DNA from: Pararhodobacter sp.
GTDB lineage: Bacteria; Pseudomonadota; Alphaproteobacteria; Rhodobacterales; Rhodobacteraceae
Reading direction: 5' to 3'
NCBI RefSeq assembly: GCF_034676545.1
Contig: NZ_JAUCBZ010000014.1
Location: 1 to 22,910, forward strand
Length of the DNA stretch: 22,910 nt
This document shows, piece by piece, positions 15,047 to 22,190 of this stretch. Every line of letters starts with the position of its first letter. The first letter of the stretch is position 1. The translations under genes and the position numbers were made by a program. The notes under the pieces are model-generated. The model did no database searches, was not told the DNA's origin, and saw only the letters and a program-made list of their open reading frames with translations.

Positions 15047-15780
15047 TGCTTTACCTCCTTCAATTCGTCCAACCATCCAGCATGGTGTTCGCGTTCCAAA
15101 ATGATGCAGCGCACGCGCATCAGCACGATCGCCACCGTATACATCCATGACGCCAAGGCCATAATCAGCATGCCGACCAGCATGACCATTGCCATCGAGG
15201 GCGCTTGCGTCAGCGAAACAGATGCACCTTGATGCAGGGTGTTCCACCACTGCACCGAGAAATAAATAATGGGGATATTCACCACGCCGACGAGAGCAAG
15301 GACAGCACCGGCCTTATCCGCGCGCCGTGGCTCATCAACCGCTGACTGAAGCGCCATAAAACCGATGTACAAAAAGAGAAGAATCAGCTCGGAGGTCAGG
15401 CGCGCATCCCAGACCCACCAGGTCCCCCACATGGGCTTGCCCCACAAGGCGCCCGTCCAAAGCGAAAGGAACGTGAACATGGCGCCGGTAGGGGCCAAGG
15501 CCGAGGCCATCATGGCAGCCAAACGATTGTTAAATGCCAGCCCTATCGCAGCCCAGAAAGCCATGACCAAATAAATGAACATCGACATCCAGGAGACCGG
15601 CACGTGCAGGAAGATGATGCGATAGCCCTCGCCTTGCTGTGCGTCGGTGGGCGCCATGAAGAAACCCACGTACATCCCTATGATTGTCAGGATCGCCGCG
15701 GCGGCCGCAAACCATGGAATCAGCTTGCCAGCAAGCGGATAAAACATTTTGGGTGATGAATACTTAAACCAATTAATCAT
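15043..15780 (-). CDS. ccmC: CcmC, heme-handling subunit of the Ccm exporter
   Basis: A 245-aa polytopic membrane protein with six helices. It carries the WWD-type motif WGTWWVWD at 118-125 (ending DARLTSELIL) and a periplasmic histidine in FLHVPVSW (H59). It presents heme to CcmE. It starts 11 nt after ccmB and overlaps ccmD. Length and order match the betaproteobacterial system I cluster. Confidence 0.96.
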   Translation of the reverse strand: MINWFKYSSPKMFYPLAGKLIPWFAAAAAILTIIGMYVGFFMAPTDAQQGEGYRIIFLHVPVSWMSMFIYLVMAFWAAIGLAFNNRLAAMMASALAPTGAMFTFLSLWTGALWGKPMWGTWWVWDARLTSELILLFLYIGFMALQSAVDEPRRADKAGAVLALVGVVNIPIIYFSVQWWNTLHQGASVSLTQAPSMAMVMLVGMLIMALASWMYTVAIVLMRVRCIILEREHHAGWLDELKEVKQ

Positions 15781-15791
15781 TCATTTACTCA

Positions 15792-16475
15792 TTATTCCAA
15801 CGCAATCCGTAATGCCACGGTTGTGGCCCATGGTGCAAAAAAAGCAGTTAAAACCAGCACGGCGCCCAGCAATGACAGATGCGCCGTAGCCCCCAGACCG
15901 ACAGCGGCAGCGTCTACGGAACCCGCGCCAAAGATCAGGACCGGCACATAAAGCGGAAGTACAAGCAAGGCGACCAGGACGCTGCCGCCTCGCAGGCCCA
16001 GGGTCAAACTCGCTCCGATCGCGCCAATAAAACCAAGTACAGGGGTACCAATGGCCAGCGACGCAGCCAGCACCAGTAACGAAGGCGTTGGTAAATCGAA
16101 TTGCAAGGCCAGCAGCGGAGCCAGCAAGGTCAAGGGCAAACCCGTCAATAGCCAATACGCGACCACCTTGCCCAGCACCAGCATCCCTAGCGGAGCGGGA
16201 GAAAGGGCCATTTGCTCCAAGGTGCCGTCGGCGTAATCCTGCTCAAACAGCCGGTCAAGCGACAACATAGACGCCAGCAGTGCCACCACCCACAAAATGC
16301 CTGGAGCGATCTGTCGCAAGGTGTCGCGCTCTGCTCCTATGCCCAAGGGGAACAGGCTCACCACGATGACAAAGAAAAAAAGCGGCGTCAGCACATCGGA
16401 CTTGCGTCGCATGGCTAGCCTTAAATCGCGTTGAATCATGCCGCACAGCACACTCAGGCCAAATGCGTCGCTCAT
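15792..16475 (-). CDS. ccmB: CcmB, membrane subunit of the CcmAB ABC transporter
   Basis: A 227-aa membrane protein with six helices. The N-terminal cytoplasmic RDLRLAMRRKSDVLTPLFFF and the FPLGIG and EQDYADGTLEQM segments are characteristic of CcmB. With CcmA it forms the ATP-driven unit that releases holo-CcmE from CcmC. Its ATG overlaps the ccmA stop by 4 nt. Confidence 0.95.
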   Translation of the reverse strand: MSDAFGLSVLCGMIQRDLRLAMRRKSDVLTPLFFFVIVVSLFPLGIGAERDTLRQIAPGILWVVALLASMLSLDRLFEQDYADGTLEQMALSPAPLGMLVLGKVVAYWLLTGLPLTLLAPLLALQFDLPTPSLLVLAASLAIGTPVLGFIGAIGASLTLGLRGGSVLVALLVLPLYVPVLIFGAGSVDAAAVGLGATAHLSLLGAVLVLTAFFAPWATTVALRIALE

Positions 16476-17086
16476 GGGCCTACTCGTAGAAGTTGTGTTT
16501 TACCGCTTAGTGCAATGTTCTGATGGCTAGTCAAAACAACCATCCCGCCACTGCTGAGATGGCAGTCGATTTCACTGATTAGCCACAGGCTTGCTTGTGC
16601 ATCCAATGCTGTCAGAGGTTCATCGAGCACCCACAAGGTACGTTTCTGTAGCAGTATCTTGGTCAGATTGGCACGACGTTTTTGTCCTTGTGACAGGGTG
16701 CGCACAGGCAGATGCTCCCTCCCCCGCAATCCAGCATGGCCCAAGGCCTGATAGGCAGCTTCCAGGGTGACGGCTTCATCAGCCAGTGCCATACTGAAAG
16801 TGAGGTTTTCTATGGCGCTTAGATCGTCCTTCAAACCTATGGGGTGACCGCAATACAGCAGCGCGCGTCGGTAGTCATCGCCTAGCGTCTTGATCGGATT
16901 GCCTTGCCAATGAATGGCGCCGCCAGCCGCAGGCGTTAATCCTACCAACATGCGTAAAAGACTGGTTTTGCCGCTGCCGTTTTGGCCGTGCACCAACAGG
17001 CATTCGCCAGCCTTAAGCTGAAAGTTCAGATGATGAAATAGGCGGCGCTCACCACGCACGCAGTCCAAATTGATGACTTCAAGCAC
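16472..17086 (-). CDS. ccmA: CcmA, ATPase subunit of the heme exporter
   Basis: A 204-aa ABC ATPase with Walker A GQNGSGKT at 34-41, signature LSQGQ at 131-135 and Walker B LWVLDEP at 151-157, followed by LTALD. The short length and the NLDCVRGERRLF opening fit CcmA rather than general exporters. Translation starts at a GTG (17086) with AAGGG 7 nt upstream. It is the first gene of a tightly coupled operon that runs to ccdA. No convincing promoter was found in 17087-17292. Confidence 0.95.
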   Translation of the reverse strand: MLEVINLDCVRGERRLFHHLNFQLKAGECLLVHGQNGSGKTSLLRMLVGLTPAAGGAIHWQGNPIKTLGDDYRRALLYCGHPIGLKDDLSAIENLTFSMALADEAVTLEAAYQALGHAGLRGREHLPVRTLSQGQKRRANLTKILLQKRTLWVLDEPLTALDAQASLWLISEIDCHLSSGGMVVLTSHQNIALSGKTQLLRVGP

Positions 17087-17292
17087 CGTCGACCCTTGTC
17101 CACAAATATGTTAGTAACCAGGTGACATCGGTATTTGGGCCCAGCGTCGATATGCAATGTATCGTCCGTTACATACGAGGCTAAGCGCTACCGTAGTGAA
17201 TTGCTGGGTTCGCGCCCAAAGTTAATTGAACGCGACGACGCTGAAGACGCAGGTGTAAATCAGGGGGGAAGTCGGATCAGCGGCTCGCCAGC

Positions 17293-17649
17293 TTAGGCAA
17301 GAAAAAGCCACTGGGGCCGCTCGGGCCGTTCAGAGAAGGTTGGTAAGCTCAAAGGCGTTTCTTGAAACCGAAGGATCGAGCTAGAGGATATCGAGGAAGT
17401 AGTTTGATTTGAAGATGAAATAATCGAAACCGCTGGCGCGTGACATGTATGCTCGTACTGATCCAGAAGCACCGAGTTCGAACTGGTTTGCTGAGTCTCG
17501 TCGCTCGAATATACACGCTGCTCTTGATCGTCGCTATAACAAGCCTCGACGCAAATTTCCCTATCCGGCTGGCAATATTCGCTCACGACGCCCCACGAGG
17601 CCTGGAGCGGCAGCATAAGCAGCATAAAAATAAGGAGAAGTTTCTTCAT
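17293..17649 (-). CDS. CzcI-like small exported metal-resistance protein (orphan)
   Basis: A 118-aa protein. The signal peptide MKKLLLIFMLLMLPLQASWG followed by EYCQ is close to the start of CzcI proteins from czc cation-efflux loci, and the C-terminus ERPERPQW also matches that family's end. The middle is Ser/Thr-rich and holds several cysteines (CVEAC, HTC) instead of the usual histidine clusters. The czcCBA genes that normally follow are missing; ccm genes lie downstream instead. The start at 17649 is preferred to 17745 because the signal peptide begins there and a promoter lies just upstream. Confidence 0.65.
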   Translation of the reverse strand: MKKLLLIFMLLMLPLQASWGVVSEYCQPDREICVEACYSDDQEQRVYSSDETQQTSSNSVLLDQYEHTCHAPAVSIISSSNQTTSSISSSSILRFQETPLSLPTFSERPERPQWLFLA

Positions 17650-17659
17650 TGCACTAGCG

Positions 17660-17688
17660 ATTGTACTGGGTGCCGGTATCCCTCGCAA
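17660..17688 (-). promoter_or_regulatory. Promoter of the CzcI-like gene
   Basis: On the minus strand, TTGCGA (17683-17688) and TACAAT (17660-17665) are 17 bp apart. The ATG at 17649 is 10 nt after the -10, implying a leader of only a few nucleotides. There is no Shine-Dalgarno sequence. Confidence 0.5.
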
Positions 17689-17903
17689 ATGAGCGTAAAA
17701 AACCACCTTCGCCTTGAGGGCAATGATGCCGTTAACAGTCTTCACAACAATAAGTAACGAAGAGAGAACGAAAAGATCCCTGGCATGCGAGCGACTATCC
17801 TTGCCCTCCCCTCCCTACCGTGGTGGCGCGCGCCACAACCTCCCCATCAACCTTGCAAGAGCTCAAGGGCTCAAAATCCGATTCGCCGTATGAGTTTTTG
17901 CTC

Positions 17904-17934
17904 TTGACCTTCCGGTAATGGTAAGCAATATGCT
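17904..17934 (+). promoter_or_regulatory. MerR-family-type metal-responsive promoter (19-bp spacer)
   Basis: TTGACC (17904-17909) and TATGCT (17929-17934) are separated by 19 bp, the overlong spacing used by CueR/MerR-type activators. The spacer region has an imperfect dyad, ACCTTCC with GGTAAGC. It would drive the CopA remnant at 17976 and the CueR-like gene at 18220. Upstream, 17689-17903 shows no gene. Confidence 0.7.
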
Positions 17935-17975
17935 TTTTCTTAACCTATTGGAACCAAACGACAAGGAGGTGCAAA

Positions 17976-18146
17976 TTGAACGCACTGACACTGCCAAAGG
18001 ACGTTTTGACGACTGCGAACAGCCTGTCGATCGAAGGCCTGGTTCGTACATTGTGCGTGGGCCTAGTCGAACTCGCACTCAAAGCTGTTCCCGGTGTTAC
18101 CGAGGCGACGACGAGTTTGGCAACCAAGTGGGCCGGCGTGCGCTGA
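17976..18146 (+). pseudogene. Decayed N-terminus of a CopA copper ATPase (HMA domain without its CxxC)
   Basis: An open frame of 56 codons with AAGGAGG 6 nt before a TTG start. It reads NALTLPKDVLTTANSLSIEG and then VELALKAVPGVTEAT, matching the opening and first HMA domain of CopA pumps. Where CopA has GMTCASC, this frame has GLVRTLC: the first metal cysteine is replaced by arginine and the methionine start by TTG. It stops at 18144-18146, so the rest of the pump is absent. Ribosome-binding site and promoter are retained. It could still yield a small HMA-like peptide, but copper binding through CxxC is gone. Confidence 0.7.
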
Positions 18147-18219
18147 TTTCACTCACCGCCGGCAGTGGCCGAATCCCCGCATCACACAGAATTTGAGTAA
18201 ATGCAAAGGAGGCATCAAC

Positions 18220-18612
18220 ATGAATATCGGGCGAGTGGCGAAAGACTCCGGCGTTTCGACGAAGATGATCCGATACTATGAACGGATCGGACTGCTCCCT
18301 CCCGCGAGCCGCAGGAAGTCGGGTTATCGGAGCTATTCTCTGTCTGATGTGCACGTGCTGCGGTTTATCCGCAGGGGGCGTGATCTTGGCTTTTCGGTAG
18401 CAGATCTCAATGAGTTGTTGAGCCTTTGGCGTGACAGCTCACGTCAGAGTGCTGACGTAAAACGAAACGCTGCGGCTCATATGGCTGAATTACACGGGAA
18501 AATTAACAGTCTGGAACAAATTGCTAATGCGCTTCAAACGTTGATCGAATGTTGCTCTGACGATAATCGCCCATCTTACCCAGATATGGCCGACCCTGAG
18601 CACACCAATTAA
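18220..18612 (+). CDS. CueR-like MerR-family regulator lacking the second copper-ligand cysteine
   Basis: A 130-aa regulator with the MerR winged helix (MNIGRVAKDSGVSTKMIRYYERIGLL, RSYSLSDVHVLRFI) and a dimerisation helix. CueR binds Cu(I) through C112 and C120. Here C111-C112 are present, but position 120 is tyrosine (NRPSYPD, where relatives have DCP). The start at 18220 follows AAAGGAGG. It lies downstream of the CopA remnant on the same strand and probably shares its promoter. Loss of C120 predicts altered or absent copper response; it may remain a DNA-binding repressor. Confidence 0.85.
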   Translation: MNIGRVAKDSGVSTKMIRYYERIGLLPPASRRKSGYRSYSLSDVHVLRFIRRGRDLGFSVADLNELLSLWRDSSRQSADVKRNAAAHMAELHGKINSLEQIANALQTLIECCSDDNRPSYPDMADPEHTN

Positions 18613-18651
18613 CGCAAAAAAACAGTCAAGAAACCGGTAAGGCCAAGTGCA

Positions 18652-18887
18652 TTAAACATTAAGATATTCAAACGTTGGCCGACCATGCTGCTCGCTTTGA
18701 GTGAGTTTAAATAAGCTTTTATGATGTCTATTTGGATCAGCTGCCCAAAACCATGCCATAGCACTATTAAACGCATGGTCATCACACATGCTTTGATCGG
18801 CGGAGTGAGATAGCGTACGCCACTTCTCGCAAATTTTTTTGTCCAAACTTGTTATTTCTGGGCAAAGAATCTGAACTATGCCACTTC
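18652..18887 (-). pseudogene. C-terminal fragment of an unidentified gene cut by the IS3-type element
   Basis: On the minus strand an open frame enters from the IS boundary at about 18888 and reads through to a stop at 18652 (SGIVQILCPEITSLDKK ... PTFEYLNV). It has no proper start of its own; TTG at 18846 is the first candidate. The composition is protein-like and more AT-rich than its neighbours. I do not recognise the family. The rest of 18613-18887 holds nothing else that I can support. Confidence 0.3.
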
Positions 18888-18953
18888 TGACCTCTAAAGT
18901 GGACCCCGGAATCGAGACAGCGGTTTAAGCTGTAATCCGAGGAGGAAAGCAGC

Positions 18954-19241
18954 GTGACAGAGGTTAAGAAACGCAAGGTTCACAGCGCAGAATTCAAGGC
19001 GAAGGTGGGCATGGAAGCGATCCGCGGGGAGAAGACGCTCAACGAAATAGGACAACAGTACGGTGTGCATCCCGTGGTGGTCAGCCAGTGGAAGAAGGCA
19101 ATCCAGGAACAGGCAGCCACGCTGTTTGCCAGCAAGCGTGGCCCAAAGCCTGCAGAGCACGCCGACGAGGACCGCTTGTACAGCGAGATCGGGCGCCTGA
19201 AGATGGAATTGGATTGGCTCAAAAAAAAGTCCGGACTATGA
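18954..19241 (+). CDS. IS3-family OrfA (helix-turn-helix transposase subunit)
   Basis: A 95-aa protein with an N-terminal helix-turn-helix (KVHSAEFKAKVGMEA, LNEIGQQYGVHPVVVSQWKK) and a C-terminal leucine-zipper-like segment (IGRLKMELDWLKKK), the usual layout of IS3 OrfA. It starts at GTG with GAGGAGG upstream. A run of eight adenines at 19221-19228, just before the stop, is a typical slippery site for frameshifting into OrfB. The stop overlaps the orfB ATG. Confidence 0.85.
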   Translation: MTEVKKRKVHSAEFKAKVGMEAIRGEKTLNEIGQQYGVHPVVVSQWKKAIQEQAATLFASKRGPKPAEHADEDRLYSEIGRLKMELDWLKKKSGL

Positions 19242-19283
19242 ACGCAGACGTACGGATGAACTGGGTCATGCAGGACACGTCCC
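19238..19283 (+). pseudogene. IS3-family OrfB, first codons only
   Basis: An ATG at 19238 overlaps the orfA stop and opens MNADVRMNWVMQDT, like the start of IS3 OrfB. IS66 sequence follows at 19284, so the integrase core is missing and this IS cannot transpose on its own. Confidence 0.6.
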
Positions 19284-19310
19284 GTAAGCGGTGCATCTCC
19301 CCCATTATTC
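19284..19310 (+). repeat. IS66 terminal inverted repeat, tnpC side
   Basis: 27 bp matching 19 of 27 positions with the inverted copy at 21821-21847, both beginning GTAA at the outer edge. Confidence 0.85.
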
Positions 19311-21017
19311 CCAGGCGGCGAGATTCATGGCTAAATCTTGGTCATGAGTATTCCACGGCAACAGCGCCTCGATTTCGTCCACTGTTTGGGCCATCGGCAG
19401 GTGTTCCAGCACAAAGCGCAGCCACGCATAGGGCTCGCGCCCGTTGGCCTTGGCCGTTTCCAGCAGCGAATACAGTACCGCGCTGGCGTGTGCACCCGCC
19501 GGGGTATCCGCAAAAAGCCACGCTTTTCTGCCAATCACAAACGGCCTGATGGCGTTTTCTGCGGGGTTGTTATCGATGGGCAAATCGCCGCACTCGGTAT
19601 AGCGGATCAGGCGCGGCCAGACCTTGTGCAGATATCCCAACGCTTCGCCCAGCTTGCTCCTGGGCGTGACCCCCGGCAGGGTTTCATCCAACCATGCACG
19701 CAGCTTTTGCAGGATCGGCAGGCTGTGGGTCTGGCGCGCCTCGAAGCGCTGCGCATCGCTCGCTGTTTTCAGCTTGGCCTCGATACGATATAGCCGGGCG
19801 AACAGATCCAGCGCGTGGTCTGCGCGGGCACTCTTGCCTTTGGGGCTGACCCGTTTGGCTTCGACGAACTTGCGCCGAGCATGGGCTGCGCACGCCAGGT
19901 GCTCCACACCGGGCAGGCGCGCCACCGGCGCGTAGCCTTCGTACCCGTCGGTCATCAGGTAACCCTGCCAGCCTTCGAGCAGGCGTACCGGTATCTGCCC
20001 CGAACGGCTCGCCTCGTAATCAAACAACACCACCGTGCGCCCCGGCGGCCCGCCGCGCTGCACCCACATATAACTTTTAGAGGTCGGACTTCGCCCTGGT
20101 TCTTTCAACACTTGAACCGTGGTTTCATCCATGTGGATGACGGGCGCATCCAGCAAGGTGTCGCGGGCCAGATTGTGCAGCGGCTGCAAGGCCTGGGCGA
20201 GCCTGATCATGGCCCGCGTCATGCTCTGGCGTGGGACGTCCACCTGGTGGCGGGCCATCACCTTCTCGAAGCGCGCCAGAGGCAGGCCGTCGACATACTT
20301 CACCACCGCCATCATCGCCAGGAACCCGGCGCTGAAGTTGCTGCGCGGCAGGACCTGCGCCGATGCCGGCTGCTGTACCGGTGCCTGATCGCCCTTGGGG
20401 CAGGCGTAGCGCGGGCGCACCGTGCGGATCACGCGGATTTGCATCGGCACGATGTCCAGCTGTTCACTCACGTCTTCGCCGATACGCACCATGGGGGTGC
20501 CGCAGGCGCATTGGCGTTCTGCTTCGGGGACATCGACCAGGAACTCGACGCGGGGCAGCTCGGGCGGCAAAGCGCGGCGATGACCGCGCTTGGGGCGAGG
20601 CGTGTTGTGCGCGGGCGCGCCCTCGTGTGCGTCTTCGAGATCAGCGGCCTGCTCGGCCAAGGCTTCCACTTCGTTAAACAGCTCGCCCTGGTGCGACTCG
20701 CTACTGGGGCCGAACACCTGATGCCGGGCCAAGCGCCATTGCTCAAGGATGCGTTGCACCGCCTCGGCGACCCCTGTGGCGACGCCGGCGGCAATCCCTT
20801 CTTGCAGTTTCCTCTCGAACTCGGATTGCATCGCCGAACGCAAGGCGTGAAGGTGGGTTTCGTTCTGCGCCTGCAGCGTGGCCCGTAACTCGGCCAGCGT
20901 CTTTTCGCGCTCGGCTTTCAATGCCGCCTGGAAGGCTTCAACCGAGGTCGGCACAGCGCCGATTTCGGGGCTGAGCTCAGGGGGGAAGGATGGGGTGGCT
21001 GCAGGGCGATCAGACAT
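19305..21017 (-). CDS. tnpC: IS66-family transposase TnpC
   Basis: A 570-aa DDE transposase of full length. An N-terminal coiled coil spans about 28-95. A zinc-finger-like segment follows (ECA-type cysteines at C170, C172 and later C206). The catalytic acidic residues are probably D297 (HMDETTVQ), D357 (MTDGYEGY) and E487 (DNNPAENAIRP). The C-terminal GRKAWLFADTPAGA is typical of IS66. A TATAAT with upstream TGG, an extended -10, lies 5 nt before the ATG, so a separate, nearly leaderless transcript is possible besides read-through from tnpAB. Confidence 0.96.
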   Translation of the reverse strand: MSDRPAATPSFPPELSPEIGAVPTSVEAFQAALKAEREKTLAELRATLQAQNETHLHALRSAMQSEFERKLQEGIAAGVATGVAEAVQRILEQWRLARHQVFGPSSESHQGELFNEVEALAEQAADLEDAHEGAPAHNTPRPKRGHRRALPPELPRVEFLVDVPEAERQCACGTPMVRIGEDVSEQLDIVPMQIRVIRTVRPRYACPKGDQAPVQQPASAQVLPRSNFSAGFLAMMAVVKYVDGLPLARFEKVMARHQVDVPRQSMTRAMIRLAQALQPLHNLARDTLLDAPVIHMDETTVQVLKEPGRSPTSKSYMWVQRGGPPGRTVVLFDYEASRSGQIPVRLLEGWQGYLMTDGYEGYAPVARLPGVEHLACAAHARRKFVEAKRVSPKGKSARADHALDLFARLYRIEAKLKTASDAQRFEARQTHSLPILQKLRAWLDETLPGVTPRSKLGEALGYLHKVWPRLIRYTECGDLPIDNNPAENAIRPFVIGRKAWLFADTPAGAHASAVLYSLLETAKANGREPYAWLRFVLEHLPMAQTVDEIEALLPWNTHDQDLAMNLAAWE

Positions 21018-21037
21018 GCATAATTATACCAGAATTA

Positions 21038-21397
21038 TCACATAACTGACTGATATTTCAGTGTTTTATGAGGATAATTCGCCCATAAATCAAACCCTTC
21101 CAACAGCCACTCCAACTCTTTGGGGGTGAGTGTCACGGTCGCTTGCGCGCCTGGCGCGGGCCAGGCAAAGCGCTCTTTCTCCAGCCGCTTCTGCCAAAGG
21201 CAAAAGCCGTTGCGATGCCAATACAGAATCTTGATGCGGTTGCGCTGGCGATTCACGAACACGAATAACGTATCGCCGAAGACATCCAGTTCCAGCTCGC
21301 TTTGCACCAGCGCGGCCAGCCCGTCGATCTGCTTGCGAAAGTCCACCGGCACGCAGCACAAGTAGACCTGCCCAATCGCCACTCCCGGGTGCATCAA
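21038..21397 (-). CDS. tnpB: IS66-family accessory protein TnpB
   Basis: A 119-aa IS66 Orf2 protein with the family core VPVDFRKQIDGLAALVQ, FVFVNRQRNRIKILYW and HRNGFCLWQKRLEKERF. It is needed with TnpA and TnpC for transposition, though its biochemical role is unclear. Its ATG overlaps the tnpA stop by 4 nt, and tnpC begins 20 nt downstream. Confidence 0.95.
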   Translation of the reverse strand: MMHPGVAIGQVYLCCVPVDFRKQIDGLAALVQSELELDVFGDTLFVFVNRQRNRIKILYWHRNGFCLWQKRLEKERFAWPAPGAQATVTLTPKELEWLLEGFDLWANYPHKTLKYQSVM

Positions 21398-21762
21398 TGC
21401 ACCTGCTCAGTCAGCGCCTGACGCACCTGCGCCAGCCACTGCGGGCTGGGCAAGCCGGGCAGCTCCAGACGCAGGCCAGCGCCCAGCACCAGTACATGGC
21501 GATCCGCCGCGACAGGGTGATCGACAGCGGCGAGCGGACCCACGCTGACCGGCACAAACTGGCGCGCAACCGGCGCAGCCACCGCCTTGACGGGCACCTG
21601 AGCCTTCCGCTCCAGGGCTTTGAGGCGCCGGCGCCAATAATACAGGCTTGAGACCGGCAACCCCTCACGCTGCGCGTAGGCCGTGGCGCCAATGCCCTCG
21701 CGCGCTATCGCGTCAAGGTGCATTTCCCACCAGGCCTGCCCTGGTCCTCGACTCGTCGACAT
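21394..21762 (-). CDS. tnpA: IS66-family accessory protein TnpA
   Basis: A 122-aa IS66 Orf1 protein with a helix-turn-helix near the N-terminus (AYAQREGLPVSSLYYWRRRLKA). The C-terminal half is Ala/Val/Pro-rich and contains the usual short conserved LRLELPGLP segment. First gene of the element, 85 bp inside the right end, with AGGAGA about 10 nt before the ATG. Confidence 0.93.
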   Translation of the reverse strand: MSTSRGPGQAWWEMHLDAIAREGIGATAYAQREGLPVSSLYYWRRRLKALERKAQVPVKAVAAPVARQFVPVSVGPLAAVDHPVAADRHVLVLGAGLRLELPGLPSPQWLAQVRQALTEQVH

Positions 21763-21820
21763 CCTCGGTTCTCCTGTTTGCTTGCAGAACTGATACGATG
21801 CCCCACAGAGCGGGCGCGAA

Positions 21821-21847
21821 CAATCATGGGAAAAATGGAGCGTTTAC
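21821..21847 (-). repeat. IS66 terminal inverted repeat, tnpA side
   Basis: Inverted partner of 19284-19310; read on the minus strand it begins GTAAACGCTCCAT. Confidence 0.85.
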
Positions 21848-21991
21848 ATATAAATCGCATTAGAGTTCACTTCAGACTCAGCATAAGGCGAGTGCTGTGG
21901 TGATTGAGCACAGACAATCACAGTCAAGGGGCCACCACTCAACACTTTCGTGGTGATTGAAATCGAAGTAGGCCCGCAGCAGCATCAATTT

Positions 21992-22058
21992 GCCAACTTT
22001 AGTTCCGATGCCTACCAGCATCGATTGAATAGGCGATTAAAATGGAACTAAAGTCGGC
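21992..22058. repeat. 15-bp inverted repeat in the gene-free stretch right of IS66
   Basis: GCCAACTTTAGTTCC (21992-22006) and GGAACTAAAGTCGGC (22044-22058) pair at 14 of 15 positions around a 37-nt centre. The 343-bp stretch 21848-22190 has no supported gene. It also holds an 11-bp direct repeat, GTGGTGATTGA, at 21897-21907 and 21950-21960. The pair may be operator half-sites or the scar of a lost mobile element. Confidence 0.6.
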
Positions 22059-22190
22059 TAGAATTTATATAATCTAGATTAAGATGTGTCTGTTAGCTAT
22101 TGAAATAAAAGCACATACCACATTGTGAAATTATCCGCGTTTAGTTCTGCGCACTAGGTTACCGCCTGCTGCCTTGAAACAGACCCCAGC

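Larger units (their letters stand above)
18888..19283 (+). mobile_element. 5' part of an IS3-family insertion sequence
   Basis: The left end appears to begin near 18888 (TGACCTCTAAAGTGGACC), followed by orfA and the first codons of orfB. The element is interrupted at 19283 by the IS66 terminus. Its 3' half, with the DDE catalytic domain and right end, is not found beyond the IS66 element. Confidence 0.75.
19284..21847 (-). mobile_element. IS66-family insertion sequence, complete
   Basis: A 2564-bp element bounded by imperfect inverted repeats starting GTAAGCGG (left) and GTAAACGC (right, read inward), enclosing tnpA, tnpB and tnpC on the minus strand. No 8-bp target duplication is seen: the flanks are CACGTCCC on the left and ATATAAAT on the right. 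All three frames are intact. Confidence 0.92.

Noticed and set aside
17918..18196. Plus-strand 92-codon frame over the CopA remnant
   Set aside because: The neighbouring frame from TTG 17976 carries the CopA-like sequence and a good ribosome-binding site; this frame has neither.
19815..20888. Plus-strand open frame of 357 codons inside tnpC
   Set aside because: It is antisense to the intact IS66 transposase in high-GC sequence, where long shadow frames are common.
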